A stretch of 64,000 nucleotides of DNA from Candidatus Zixiibacteriota bacterium (GTDB lineage: Bacteria > Zixibacteria > MSB-5A5 > GN15 > JAAZOE01). Positions 16,306 to 26,800 of the stretch are shown in pieces. The notes under the pieces are model-generated. The model made no database searches. It saw only the letters and a list, made by a program, of their open reading frames with translations, and was not told the origin of the DNA. The stretch is from contig DAOUTW010000005.1 of assembly GCA_030668485.1 (NCBI GenBank), forward strand, positions 34,037-98,036, read 5' to 3'. The first letter of the stretch is position 1. Every line of letters begins with the position of its first letter. Made by a program: the position numbers and the translations under genes.

Positions 16306-17847
16306 ATGCATAGTAGTCAATTATCGAATACCGGGCGCGGCCTCAAACAACAGATCGGATTAATCGCCGGTCCGGTCCTGGCTCTGATCGTGTTGATGTT
16401 TACCGATCTTCAACCGGGCGAACCGATGGTTACCCGATGTGCATCAGTTGCGATATTGATGGCGGTCTGGTGGATCACCGAGGCGATCCCGATTCCGGCC
16501 ACAGCTTTGTTGCCGGTGGCGCTGTTTCCTCTTCTGGGGGTGATGAAAGGCAAAGCGACAGCAGGGTTATACTTTAATCATATTATATTTTTGTTCATCG
16601 GCGGCTTTATTATCGCTCTGGCGATGGAAAAATGGAACCTTCATCGGCGTATCGCCCTGAAAATAATAATGTTCATCGGATTCAGCCGCAGCCGGATTAT
16701 GCTCGGGTTTATGATTGCGACCTTTTTTCTCTCGATGTGGATTTCAAATACCGCCACAACCATGATGATGATTCCGATGGCGATGGCGATAATCGCCAAA
16801 ATGAAAGACAGCTTTGGCGCCGAAAAAGTCGGCCGCTTCGCCGTCGGACTGTTGATCGCGGTCGCTTATGCCGCGTCGATCGGCGGTACGGCCACCCTGA
16901 TCGGCACGCCGCCGAATATGGCCTTTTCCCGGATTCTGACGATAGCTTTCCCCAACGCCCCCGAGATCAGTTTCACCCAATGGTTGATGTTTGCCCTACC
17001 GTTCGCCGCCCTGTTTCTCATTATTGCTTGGCTATTGCTGTCTTTTGTTTTTGCGCGGCACAAAGGAGCTTTGTCGGCTGACCCGGAAGTCTTTCGCGCC
17101 GAATATCGCCGGCTCGGTAAAATGAGTTATGAAGAAAAAATAGTGTTCATACTGTTCCTGCTGGTTGCCGTTCTCTGGTTATTTCGCAAAACGATCGACC
17201 TCGGGAGTTTTTCAATTCCCGGATGGTCTTCGTTCTTGCCGGTTCCAGGATTTATAGATGATGGAACGGTTGCTATCATTGTGGCCTTAATGTTGTTTAT
17301 TATTCCCTCCCGAACCACAAACAACGGCCGTAGAGCCCGGTTGATGGATTGGGAAACGGCCGTCAAACTTCGCTGGGGAATAGTGATACTGTTTGGCGGT
17401 GGCTTTGCCCTCGCTTCCGGTTTTGTAGAATCGGGTCTGGCAGCCTATCTCGGGACACAACTGGCCGGCCTCAAGCAATTACCGCCTTTGATTATTGTGA
17501 TAGTGGTCTGTACCATGCTGACATTTCTGACCGAAATAACCTCGAATACCGCCACCACCGAAATCTTCCTGCCAATACTGGCCGCCCTGGCAGTGGCGAT
17601 AAACGTCAATCCGTTTCTGGTGATGATCCCGGCAACACTTTCGGCGTCATGCGCTTTTATGTTGCCGGTGGCAACCCCGCCCAACGCCATTGTTTTCGGT
17701 ACGGGTGAAGTCCGGATGGCCGACATGATGCGCGTCGGGATATATCTGAACCTGATCGGCATCATTCTGATCACCGCCGCTATCTATTTTCTGGGCGTCC
17801 ATGTTTTCGGAATCGATCTATCAGTCATGCCGGCCTGGGTACAGTAA
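16306..17847 (+). CDS. DASS/SLC13-family sodium:dicarboxylate or anion symporter
   Basis: 513 residues with 11-12 predicted membrane segments. Two copies of the family's Ser-Asn-Thr motif are present: WISNTATTMMM in the first half and EITSNTATTE in the second, which line the substrate and sodium sites of VcINDY-type carriers. The VWWITEAIPIPATALLP segment and TLIGTPPNMAF are also typical. No good ribosome site precedes the ATG. The substrate is probably a di- or tricarboxylate or another anion. The last 96 nt or so are repeated exactly at 21159-21254, so this gene's 3' end may be hybrid. Confidence 0.92.
   Translation: MHSSQLSNTGRGLKQQIGLIAGPVLALIVLMFTDLQPGEPMVTRCASVAILMAVWWITEAIPIPATALLPVALFPLLGVMKGKATAGLYFNHIIFLFIGGFIIALAMEKWNLHRRIALKIIMFIGFSRSRIMLGFMIATFFLSMWISNTATTMMMIPMAMAIIAKMKDSFGAEKVGRFAVGLLIAVAYAASIGGTATLIGTPPNMAFSRILTIAFPNAPEISFTQWLMFALPFAALFLIIAWLLLSFVFARHKGALSADPEVFRAEYRRLGKMSYEEKIVFILFLLVAVLWLFRKTIDLGSFSIPGWSSFLPVPGFIDDGTVAIIVALMLFIIPSRTTNNGRRARLMDWETAVKLRWGIVILFGGGFALASGFVESGLAAYLGTQLAGLKQLPPLIIVIVVCTMLTFLTEITSNTATTEIFLPILAALAVAINVNPFLVMIPATLSASCAFMLPVATPPNAIVFGTGEVRMADMMRVGIYLNLIGIILITAAIYFLGVHVFGIDLSVMPAWVQ
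17718..17813 (+). repeat. Direct repeat, copy 1 (3' end of DASS gene)
   Basis: 96 nt identical to 21159-21254, 3441 bp downstream. Identity ends abruptly on both sides; after it the two copies stay homologous with scattered differences up to their stop codons. Confidence 0.9.
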
Positions 17848-17907
17848 TATCGGCAACATATGCCGAGACAATTACCTTTTAAACAGAATAGTATTATAAT
17901 ATATCAG

Positions 17908-17936
17908 TTGACATAATTACTGTTATAGTGTATATA
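17908..17936 (+). promoter_or_regulatory. Promoter of the tail-fibre-like secreted protein
   Basis: TTGACA at 17908-17913, exactly 17 nt, then TATATA at 17931-17936; about 80 nt upstream of the start codon. Strong sigma-70-type match. Confidence 0.65.
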
Positions 17937-18019
17937 GCATTATCCAGGGGAAGTTACACCTTCGTGCATTGACATCATTTTTTAAGTCAGGTGAATTTTT
18001 TATCGAAAGGGGAAGAACC

Positions 18020-20299
18020 ATGAAAAGTCTGCATGGGTTGTGGGCATTGCTGGCATTACTGATATCTATATCGATATTTTGGGCGCCAAATGTCGGTGCT
18101 GAGGTACCGCAGGTGATTAATTATCAAGGGCATCTGACTGACTCGGCTGGAACCCCATTGGACACGACCATAGGCATGACCTTCACCATCTACGATGCCG
18201 CTACAGAAGGCAATAACAAATGGAGGGAGACACATACGTCTGTGACGGTTACCAACGGTCTGTTCAGCGTTTTGTTAGGGTCGGTGAATCCGATAGCCGA
18301 CAGTATCTTTGGCGGCGCCGACCGCTGGTTGGGAATTACGCCGGGCTTCGTCCCGATGGACGAGGCGGAAATCACTCCCCGCACCTGCCTGGCCTCTGTC
18401 CCATATGCCTTCCATGCCGGCACAGTCGACAGCGCCATAGGTGGGATGATAATTGGAGATCTAAGAGTTAGCGGAAGGCTTGTTCTGGGAACCGGCGACA
18501 AAACAGATGTCGATGGCACAATCCTCTCACCGACTGGAATAGTCGCGATAGGGAAGGAGGTCGGTGGCAATTTTAATAAGGACATCAAAGTTGGCATTGG
18601 AACTCAGAGCCCACTAGCCCACCTTCACATCGAAGGATTCGGAACCTCAAATTTACTCGGGCTCCAGGCTGCCGCGAGTACTGGAGACAATTGGATATCA
18701 AGCTATGACGAATTAGGAAACCGCAGATGGTTAATAAATATGCTGGACCGAAGTGTGAACGATAATTTCCAGATATTCAGTGAACAGGTGCCCGGCTATG
18801 TGTTTTCAATTACACCCGAAGGCAGGGTTGGCATCGGCACAGCGTTTCCACAAACAGAACTTCAGGTAAACGGAAGTATTTCTATTTACGGTCTCGATGG
18901 CAATACATCTTTGTTTCTGGGGCAAGAGAATGTGCCTTCCGGCGTTTTGGGAGAATGGGGAATACAATATTGGGAGGGAGGGCTTAATTTCTGGAGACCC
19001 TTTGGATGCAGCGGTAATTGGGGAAATAACATATTATTTCTTTCAGATAATCACAACGTTGGTATCGGCACCAAGGCCCCCACACAGAAATTTCACGTTG
19101 ACAATGGTGACCTTCTCGTTGAAGGCGTTGGGAGTTTCCAGGCTGGCGGTGACGAGGCTCGAGTGTTCCTTGGAGACAACAACCACTACATAAAAGCAGT
19201 CAACGGTTCAGGCGTTAGAATTGGAACATTCGGCGTGGGTGATGCGATTACGATATTAGAATCCTCAGGCAAAGTCGGCATTGGCATGAACAACCCACAG
19301 TACACACTGGATGTAAGTGGTGACATTCATGCATCCGGAACTATCCATGGAACCGTCGCTGGAACTATTGATAATGCAGACAAGGTTGATGGGATCCACG
19401 CCAGTGCGACCGCAACTGCAAACTACCTGTATCCCCTGGATGCGAGTGCCAAAATCCCTAACACTCGGCTTTACACAGGATCGGGCAACGGCCTTGATGC
19501 GGACAAACTGGACGGTTCACATGCCAGTTCGTTCGCTTCTACTACTCATGGCCACTTTCATGCCTTTTGGAACGGGAGCAGCTCTTCGTCTTATGGATTA
19601 AGGGTTGACAATAGCAGCGGTGACGGCATTTGGGGCATTAGTGCCTCAGGCGATGGTGTTTACGGTTCTGCAAGTGGATCATCCTATGCTGGTGTATTTG
19701 GCGATAACGTTTATGGCTATGGAGTGTACGCGGATGGTGATATGCGTTGCAACTATGACCTGTATGTTGACGGGGACGCAAACATCACTGGCTACACTTG
19801 GAAAGGCGGCGGTGGTTTCAAGATCGACCACCCACTCGATCCTGAGAGCAAATACCTTTACCACTCCTTTGTGGAATCCCCGGATATGATGAATGTATAC
19901 AACGGCAATGTGATGCTTGATGCTAATGGTGAGGCTACGGTTGAACTTCCTGATTATTTTGAAGCTGTTAACCGGGATTTTCGCTATCAGCTCACTTGCA
20001 TTGGTGGATTCGCACCCATCTATGTGGCAGAGGAGATTTCCACAAATGTCTTTAAGATCGCGGGCGGTAATCCCGGCATGAAGGTGTCGTGGCAAGTTAC
20101 GGGTATTCGCAAAGATGCTTTTGCTGAAGCCGATCCTATTCAAGCCGAGGTAGAAAAATCAGATACTGAACGCGGCAAATACCTGCACCCAGAAGCTTAC
20201 GGTCTCGGTGAAGAACACGGTATCCATTATGAAGAGCACAAGCGCATGAGGGAAAAGCATAAGGAGATGAAGCGCCAACAAGAGGAATCGGGGCAGTAA
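18020..20299 (+). CDS. Secreted tail-fibre-like repeat protein
   Basis: 759 residues from the ATG at 18020, preceded by AAAGGGGAAG; an in-frame ATG at 17969 would place an extra leader before the signal peptide (about residues 1-27, ending VGA-EVP). Residues about 30-150 form a beta domain (VINYQGHLTDSAGTPLD). The central part has several VGIGT-type repeats followed by a short L-x-V-x-G strand, as in trimeric phage tail fibres. Later come DKLDGSHASSF and a C-terminal domain with SPDMMNVYNGNVMLDANGEA and VSWQVTGIRKDA. It ends in a charged Lys/Glu/His-rich helix. Probably a trimeric surface or released fibre; function unknown. Confidence 0.75.
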   Translation: MKSLHGLWALLALLISISIFWAPNVGAEVPQVINYQGHLTDSAGTPLDTTIGMTFTIYDAATEGNNKWRETHTSVTVTNGLFSVLLGSVNPIADSIFGGADRWLGITPGFVPMDEAEITPRTCLASVPYAFHAGTVDSAIGGMIIGDLRVSGRLVLGTGDKTDVDGTILSPTGIVAIGKEVGGNFNKDIKVGIGTQSPLAHLHIEGFGTSNLLGLQAAASTGDNWISSYDELGNRRWLINMLDRSVNDNFQIFSEQVPGYVFSITPEGRVGIGTAFPQTELQVNGSISIYGLDGNTSLFLGQENVPSGVLGEWGIQYWEGGLNFWRPFGCSGNWGNNILFLSDNHNVGIGTKAPTQKFHVDNGDLLVEGVGSFQAGGDEARVFLGDNNHYIKAVNGSGVRIGTFGVGDAITILESSGKVGIGMNNPQYTLDVSGDIHASGTIHGTVAGTIDNADKVDGIHASATATANYLYPLDASAKIPNTRLYTGSGNGLDADKLDGSHASSFASTTHGHFHAFWNGSSSSSYGLRVDNSSGDGIWGISASGDGVYGSASGSSYAGVFGDNVYGYGVYADGDMRCNYDLYVDGDANITGYTWKGGGGFKIDHPLDPESKYLYHSFVESPDMMNVYNGNVMLDANGEATVELPDYFEAVNRDFRYQLTCIGGFAPIYVAEEISTNVFKIAGGNPGMKVSWQVTGIRKDAFAEADPIQAEVEKSDTERGKYLHPEAYGLGEEHGIHYEEHKRMREKHKEMKRQQEESGQ

Positions 20300-20406
20300 T
20301 CGTGAAAACCAAATACCACGTTAGTTTTCTCTCGATGCACTTTGCGCAGTGGTCGCAAACGCTACGGCGCGGTTGTGGATTATCGGGAAAAACTGAGGGA
20401 GGTTAA

Positions 20407-21024
20407 ATGAAAAAAATAAGAATTCTGTCGGGATTATTGCTGCTCTTACTGATTCTCCTGGTTTTTGTCGCGCATTTTGTGGCAGGGAAACCTGGGGTGG
20501 CAGATGGTAAGAAAAACGAGGCGGATAGTAATATCACTACTAGAGATGTCAAAGAAGCCATGCCCCACGAAGTCTTGCCGTCGATGGTCAAGAGGTTGAT
20601 AGGTGAGGAGATCAACTGGCAGGTGATATCGAGCGGCGGTGATATCGGTGGGGCATCAACCGATTTCATCCTGAGTGGAACGGTGGGCCAGACAGCGATG
20701 GGGACAGGCGGTTCGGACATTTTTGGCCTAAGCCACGGCTTCTGGCAGGAGTTCGACGGGGCAGGTCCATGCGATTGCATACCCGGTGATGCCAACAACG
20801 ACGATCAGATTAACGTCGGAGATGCCGTTTATCTGATCAACTATATTTTTAGGAGTGGCCCGGGCCCGATACCATATCCTGTATGCAGCGGCGATGCCAA
20901 TGGCGATTGTACGTCCAATGTGGGTGACGCCGTTTATCTTATCAACTATGTTTTCAAAGGCGGTCCGCCGCCGGTAATCTGTGAAGAATGGCGAGCCAGT
21001 TGCGGCCCGGATATGTTCAAATGA
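20407..21024 (+). CDS. Small secreted dockerin-like protein (copy 1)
   Basis: 205 residues. A long hydrophobic signal peptide or anchor (about 8-26) is followed by a beta segment containing INWQVISSGGD and a SHGFWQEF motif. Residues about 120-205 are two dockerin-type calcium-binding repeats (GDANNDDQINVGDAVYLINY and GDANGDCTSNVGDAVYLIN), each with an Asp-rich loop then a helix, with paired cysteines around them and a GGPPP turn. A close paralogue lies at 21563. It may dock to a cohesin-like partner; two such proteins are encoded at 48585 and 52406. Confidence 0.8.
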   Translation: MKKIRILSGLLLLLLILLVFVAHFVAGKPGVADGKKNEADSNITTRDVKEAMPHEVLPSMVKRLIGEEINWQVISSGGDIGGASTDFILSGTVGQTAMGTGGSDIFGLSHGFWQEFDGAGPCDCIPGDANNDDQINVGDAVYLINYIFRSGPGPIPYPVCSGDANGDCTSNVGDAVYLINYVFKGGPPPVICEEWRASCGPDMFK

Positions 21025-21158
21025 TATAGCAAGAATACTCCGGCAATACGCGCGGGGCGGTATAAAACATGATGGGGAAAGCGGAAAGCCCAGTCTCCCC
21101 ATGTGAGTGTTACATTATTTAAAGTATAGCTTCTTGCCGGCCAATTCCGGTGTGACCC

Positions 21159-21288
21159 GGCCGACATGATGCGCGTCGGGATATATCTGAACCTGATCGG
21201 CATCATTCTGATCACCGCCGCTATCTATTTTCTGGGCGTCCATGTTTTCGGAATTGATCTATCCGTTATGCCGGGATGGGCTAAGTAG
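21159..21288 (+). pseudogene. 3'-terminal fragment of a DASS transporter gene
   Basis: The frame reads MMRVGIYLNLIGIILITAAI and continues to a stop, matching the last 43 residues of the transporter at 16306. The first 96 nt are identical to 17718-17813. The last 34 or so differ at several sites, mostly synonymous or conservative (ending MPGWAK instead of MPAWVQ). Upstream of 21159 homology stops and an in-frame stop occurs at 21127. This is a gene remnant, not a functional gene. Confidence 0.9.
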
Positions 21289-21335
21289 TCGTCACCTAAA
21301 TCAGTCGTTCTTGTAACCTATTGCTATAATAGATA

Positions 21336-21365
21336 TTGACAAAATCCAATAGGCCTTTATATTAA
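21336..21365 (+). promoter_or_regulatory. Promoter of the second small dockerin gene
   Basis: TTGACA at 21336-21341, an 18-nt spacer, then TATTAA at 21360-21365. About 200 nt upstream of the start. Confidence 0.5.
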
Positions 21366-21562
21366 TTAGAGGACATCCTGCAGGGATCCTTATCGGTTCT
21401 CTTAATATCGGCAAAGTGTCAAGTATAGCCTAATTGCCATTGATACATGTGTTTACAATTGACCATATTCGATTTGCCGGTTCAGATGCTCTTGTTTTGA
21501 AATGATAAACGGCAAAAAAAACGATCTATTCTATATGGCTCCTGGGTAACGGAGAAAAAGTC

Positions 21563-22192
21563 ATGAAAAACAATACTATAGTTGCGGCAGTTTTCGTCCT
21601 GGCGATGTTTCTGATTTCCAGCCCTTTTGCTGCGGATAAAGGGGGCAAGACCAAAAAGGGTCAGGCCGTTAAGACTTCTCAGAGTTTGACCCCGGCCCAG
21701 ACAATTCAGCCGGTCGAACCAACCCATACAGAGAGCGAAGTTATTCCTTTGAATTCCGTCAACTCTTCGGCGGGCGAGAAGATCGACTGGCAGGTGTTGT
21801 CCGGAGGCGGAATTATCACCAGTAGCGGTGGCGGTTATCGACTTGGAGGTACCATAGGCCAATTGGCAGCCGGACGATCAAGCGGTGGGGCAAATAGCCT
21901 CAACCACGGTTTCTGGCAAAATTTCGATCTGAACCCCTGCGATTGTTTTCCGGGAGATGCCAACGGCGATATGGTCATTGATGTCGGTGATGCCGTTTAT
22001 ATTATCGGCTATGTTTTCCGTGGTGGGGCTACTGCGATACCTTATCCGATATGCAGCGGTGATGCTCAGGCCGACTGCTTTTGCAATGTCGGCGATGCCG
22101 TCTATGTTATCAGCTATGTTTTCAGGCATGGCGAATATCCGTTGAGCTGTGAGGAATGGCGCGCCAACTGCGGCGACGTATTCTTTAAGTAA
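21563..22192 (+). CDS. Small secreted dockerin-like protein (copy 2)
   Basis: 209 residues. The signal peptide (about 1-24) ends ISSPFAADKG. After a Lys/Thr/Pro-rich linker comes IDWQVLSGGGIITSSGGG, then LNHGFWQNF, the same layout as the protein at 20407. Residues about 122-209 are two dockerin repeats (GDANGDMVIDVGDAVYIIGY and GDAQADCFCNVGDAVYVIS) with flanking cysteines. Sequence divergence from copy 1 is substantial, so the duplication is old or the copies came separately. A GGAG-like site precedes the ATG. Confidence 0.8.
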   Translation: MKNNTIVAAVFVLAMFLISSPFAADKGGKTKKGQAVKTSQSLTPAQTIQPVEPTHTESEVIPLNSVNSSAGEKIDWQVLSGGGIITSSGGGYRLGGTIGQLAAGRSSGGANSLNHGFWQNFDLNPCDCFPGDANGDMVIDVGDAVYIIGYVFRGGATAIPYPICSGDAQADCFCNVGDAVYVISYVFRHGEYPLSCEEWRANCGDVFFK

Positions 22193-22302
22193 ATAAGGAA
22201 ACCACCAGATCCGAAGATATCGCCGACTCGCAAATTGAATTAGATGAATTGGCGGAGAGGATATTGGAAGGTCTATGAAAAGATAAATCGGATTTTTCCG
22301 GT

Positions 22303-22335
22303 AGAGAGAGTGGGACCACCCACTCTCTTTTTTTG
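22303..22335 (+). terminator. Rho-independent terminator
   Basis: AGAGAGTGGG and CCCACTCTCT arms with a four-base loop, followed by seven T. It lies about 110 nt after the dockerin gene and faces the convergent flavodoxin gene. Confidence 0.8.
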
Positions 22336-22339
22336 TCCA

Positions 22340-22903
22340 TTACCCGGTAAAAAGTTTTTTTCCGGCCAATTCCAAAGCTATCCTGGCGACATGTATGCCA
22401 TGATTGCGGGCAACCTCGGTCATTTCCCCGGAAAAACCGGTCTGTTCCATAGCGCCGGTTGCTGTCCGAGCGCATGGTCCCCAATGAAGACCGCCGTTGG
22501 TATACCCCGGCGTATTCTTCGGCAGCGGCACCATAATCATACCCAGTTCGGCAATATTGGCCAGCATCGAAAGCATCGTCAACTCGGCTCCGCTGCCGGT
22601 ACCACCGAAACCGCCGGCGGTAACAAAGACAGCTCCCACCTTGCCGTTCAAGGTATCCTTCATCCATAATCCGCTGCAGACCGAATCGAAGAATTTTTTC
22701 ATCCGCCAGTCAAGACTGCCCATATGAACGGGTGAACCGAATATCACGGCATCGCTGGAAATGAGATCTTCAGCCGATGTTTCCTCGGCCGGTTTCAGCA
22801 CACAGTTGGCTCCCTCGACAAGGCGCACCCCTTCGGCTATCACTTCAGCCATTTTCTTGGTACTGCCGTAGTCGGTAGCATAAACAATAATTACTTTTGT
22901 CAT
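22340..22903 (-). CDS. WrbA-like flavodoxin-family protein
   Basis: 187 residues. The FMN phosphate-binding loop is IVYATDYGSTKKMAE at the N-terminus; the FMN ring loops are IFGSPVHMGSLDWRMKKFFD and VTAGGFGGTGSGAELT. This layout fits flavodoxin-like NAD(P)H:quinone oxidoreductases of the WrbA type (about 190-200 residues). It probably acts in the cytoplasm in quinone or redox stress handling. It is followed on the same strand, 23 nt upstream, by the YceI gene, so both may be expressed together. Confidence 0.85.
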   Translation of the reverse strand: MTKVIIVYATDYGSTKKMAEVIAEGVRLVEGANCVLKPAEETSAEDLISSDAVIFGSPVHMGSLDWRMKKFFDSVCSGLWMKDTLNGKVGAVFVTAGGFGGTGSGAELTMLSMLANIAELGMIMVPLPKNTPGYTNGGLHWGPCARTATGAMEQTGFSGEMTEVARNHGIHVARIALELAGKKLFTG

Positions 22904-22926
22904 TTACAGGTTTTCTCCCGATAAAA

Positions 22927-23514
22927 TTACTTACTCTTAACCAATTCGATTTCCAGTTCGATCTTGACATCGTCTCCGACCACCAGCGAACCATCCTTAA
23001 GAGCATTATTGAAAGAGACATTGAAATCCTGTCGATCAATAGTGGTGCTCCCACTGAAGCCGGCGCGGGTCCCGCCCCACGGATCCTGCCGGACACCGTA
23101 AAATTCGCCTTCGATACTGACTTCTTTGGTGACATCCTTGATGGTTAAATCACCGGTCATGATGAAAGTATCGTCTTTACCGGCCATGATCGTTTTTGAT
23201 TTGAATATCATTGTCGGAAATTTCTCGGCATCGAAGAAATCGGGCGCGAGTAAATGTTTGTCGCGATCTTCGCTATCGGTATCGATCGAAGCGATCTGAA
23301 TAGTGATCTCAACCGTAGCTTTGTCAATATTAGTGCCGTCGAAATTTACTGCTCCGGCATAATCTCCAAAATTCCCCTTGGTCTTGCTGATGACCAAATG
23401 ACGAACGGAAAATCCGATGCTGGAGTGAGCCTGGTCGAAATTCCACGTCTCGGCAAAAGCGGAAACGCTGAACAAGGACAGGGCTAAAAAAGTGACAAAA
23501 AGTCGCTTATACAT
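22927..23514 (-). CDS. YceI-like periplasmic lipocalin
   Basis: 195 residues from the ATG at 23514, preceded by AGGAGA. The signal peptide is MYKRLFVTFLALSLFSVSAFA. The mature part shows the YceI pattern: WNFDQAHSSIGFSVRHLVIS, GAVNFDG, IDTDSEDRDKHLLAPDFFD, then MTGDLTIKDVTKEV and GFSGSTTIDRQDF. YceI proteins bind isoprenoid-like hydrophobic ligands in an eight-stranded barrel in the periplasm. The upstream ATG at 23541 would add nine residues before the signal peptide and is not preferred. Confidence 0.92.
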   Translation of the reverse strand: MYKRLFVTFLALSLFSVSAFAETWNFDQAHSSIGFSVRHLVISKTKGNFGDYAGAVNFDGTNIDKATVEITIQIASIDTDSEDRDKHLLAPDFFDAEKFPTMIFKSKTIMAGKDDTFIMTGDLTIKDVTKEVSIEGEFYGVRQDPWGGTRAGFSGSTTIDRQDFNVSFNNALKDGSLVVGDDVKIELEIELVKSK

Positions 23515-23818
23515 ATTATCTCCTGGATTTATTTTGTCCATAAAAGACCTTAATGACTATCAACAGATATTGGGGTGTAATGTTCATTTAATTTTTTCTT
23601 TTTTGTCGAAAATCGTGGTAATTTGAGTACCGTTGGGAACTCTATGTAGCAAATGTAGACGACCCCAAATGCGATAAAATTCGAAACCCTCGGCCTTTTT
23701 TTGAAACAAATCATCCCCATTTACGTCAATTATTATAGAACATCCCCTCATCCTTCCTCGCGTTTTGTCAGACTCTCAGGGCAATTTAAATATCACCGCC
23801 TCGTGAAAGGAGCATGCT

Positions 23819-26800
23819 ATGTTAAGACGATATGCTATCGTTTGTCTCCTCTCCATGCTAATTGTAAGTCTGTTTTTGATTTCAACGGTATGCGGCGCCG
23901 ACCAACCCGCTCAGCCGTTGAGGATGAGCATGAAAGCGCCGGCCAGGCAAGGGCCGGTTTATAGTTTCCCCAAACTGGAAGGCAATTATGATCCCGGAGT
24001 GAGTACCGCTACGGGCGCTTCCCCCACATTGAATCTGCGGGGGACTCGCAGCCGGTCCAACCCGGATACGTTGGGCACTACCACTTATGATCAGCAACAC
24101 AACTGCTCTGTGGCTCGCCAGGTGGAACATCGAGCCATGTATAGCGTTCCGCCCAATAACTTGTATGGCGACTATATCCATTTTGACTGGATGGCGCAGG
24201 ATAATTTCATTCTTGGCGACAACCGCGGCATAGGTTATCAGGCATATGAAATATCGAATTGCAGCCATGTTTTCGATCAGGGAGGTCTTCGTGTCGAGGG
24301 AGCCTATGCGGGATATGTCGGAATCGATGCTGACCCCGGAGGCTGGGCGATTATTACCGCCCATCAAAATGACGGCGATGTTTATGCCGCCAAGGCCTAC
24401 TGGGATTTCACCATAGCAGGACCGGCATATGGTGTCTTTACTTCGGAATTACCCGGAAGTGATGTTTTTGGATGGTGGACCAATGATGGAACCGGACCCC
24501 TCAACGAAAACTCATGGCCACGCATCGAATGGGATATCGATGGCACCGGTGACCAGGTGCTTCATATGGTCGCTTCCGAGTATTCGGGAGGGGCGGCGGA
24601 CCCGCAGACGATTTCTTATTATCGTCGAGTCGGTCCCTACGGCACCGGAAACGGAGTATGGTCGCCCCAGCGGGTAATCGACACGGTTGTCAATATAAAC
24701 GTGACAGTAGCCTCTTCTCCCGTAACCGACAGGGTCGCTGTGGTATGGAATGCACCGACCGATTATAAGCGCGATCAATTCAATGAATTTGAATTTCAAT
24801 GGGAAAATGACGTCTGGTTTGCTATTTCAACCCAGAACGGCCTTGACTGGGCCAGCGAAACCGTATCATCCGCAAACGGCGACCCCTCCATCGGGCATAC
24901 TGTCGACCAGGGTATCGGCGTCCCCGCGCTGACCGGAGTCGGCGGCAACCTGACCGTTTATGATGCGGCCAATCGATACAAGGCGTACAGTGATATGTCT
25001 TCGTTGATAACCACCGGCGATGTTCTTAATATCGTCTGGGGATGTTTGCGATGGGATGATTCGACGAGCACCTATCGCCGCCAATCGGCGATTTTCCACT
25101 GGAAGGAAAGTGATGACATCCCCGGTCCGGGACGAGCGATCGTTTACGCCGAATGGGATACCGGTGGTACCTGCTTTGCCTATGCCTGGGGAGCCGATGT
25201 CGCAAAAATGACCATCTCCGAATGTGACGGCAAGCTTTATTGCTTGTACACTCAGTTCGGCACGGCGGACAATCCTTGCGGTGACGTCGATTCCGAAAAC
25301 AGTATCACCAACGGATATCTCTATATGTCGGTTTACGACCCGACCTTTGACGCCTGGGATCGTCCGCAGCGAGTGACCGATATTCCCGAGACTCCGAATG
25401 GATGTACGCCGGGCGATGCCGGCAATTGTAACAGTGAATACTGGGCGTCGATGTCGCGCTTCGGGCGCATCGATACCTGTATGTTCGCGAGTCAACCGGT
25501 GCTCGATATTCTGTATATCAACGACAAAGCGCCGGGAGACGCCATCGACGAAAATTCAGGCTTCTGGACGACAAATCCGGTGATTTGGTGGACTTACCCC
25601 TGCCGAGCGGCGGTGGCCGAACCGGGTTACCGTGATGATGCCGGCGCCGGATATGGCGTCAGCTATGAAAACAATGTCCTGTATGTCCGACCCGGCAGCG
25701 ATACTACTTTCACGCTCAACGTCGAGAACGACGGTCTTCTGGTCAACGAAATTTCACTGGAAACGTCGACAGGCGATGGGACTGTGAGCATTGCACCTGA
25801 TATCACAGGCACAATTCTCCCGGTTCAAACGATCGTGCCGATCCAGATTACCATCGCGGCGACCATAGCGGCGACCGATCCGTCTACCGTTACCGGAACT
25901 ATTACGGTGACGCATGAGGCCGAAGGCAGCCCGCGTGAAATTCCTCTTGAAATTCTGGTTTCGTCCACCTATGAACCGCTCCAGTCGGTCGATCTGGCAA
26001 CAGTCTGTAAGAATCTGCGAGTTTACAACAACGGCCAGATGAGCAACAACGCCTATAATGCTTCGCTTGATTTCAACGATATCCATGATCCGGACGATTG
26101 TGGCAATATTTATCTCTATGATGCCTCGCCGATCATCTGTCGTGATGTCGGCGGAGAAACCAGGTGTTATTTCGCCGCTTATGATAATTCATTCGGCAGC
26201 GATCATGCCCTTCGTCAAATAACCCCCATGTATGTCGATTCCTTGACGAATGCCGACTATACCTACAGCAGCGCCGAATTCATCACCGGCGATACCGCGA
26301 TAGGCCTTATTGTCGAATACTACGCCCCCAAGGCGGAAGCCGACTGTAATTTCATTATTGAAAAACTCCGCTTCTGGAATCGTGATCATAGCGGTGAGGG
26401 AGTCATCTTGACTGGCGTAGCCGCCGGCGAGGTGCTTGACTGGGATATCCCCAGTCATGAGGACGGCTCCAACAATGAATCGGGTGTCGATGAAGAACGT
26501 CTCCTGATTTACCAGAACTGCTACGAACACGACCCCTGTGATACGACTTATTACTGTCGCAGGTATGGCGGAATAGCAGCCTATAAAGATACTCCTTTCA
26601 AAAACTATATGACGATTGAAAACGACGTCTATGTTTATGATACCGGTCCCTTTGGAAACGATGCACCGCTTCCGGCCGATACGATATACGGATTGATGAC
26701 CGGTAATACCGGTTTCAGCACCGCGGCTATCGATAGCTGTGAGGACTTGACAACTCTGGTTACCTTCGATGTTTATGATTTGCAGCCGAATGATACCCAG

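Larger units (their letters stand above)
21025..21562. other. Intergenic region holding the transporter 3'-end duplicate
   Basis: 538 bp between the two small dockerin genes. It holds a hairpin at about 21069-21102 (ATGGGGA with TCCCCAT), the duplicated DASS 3' end at 21159-21288, and a promoter at 21336. No intact gene. Confidence 0.7.

Noticed and set aside
18020..20299. Prophage remnant around the tail-fibre-like gene
   Set aside because: The protein has a signal peptide, and no capsid, terminase, integrase or lysis gene is present.
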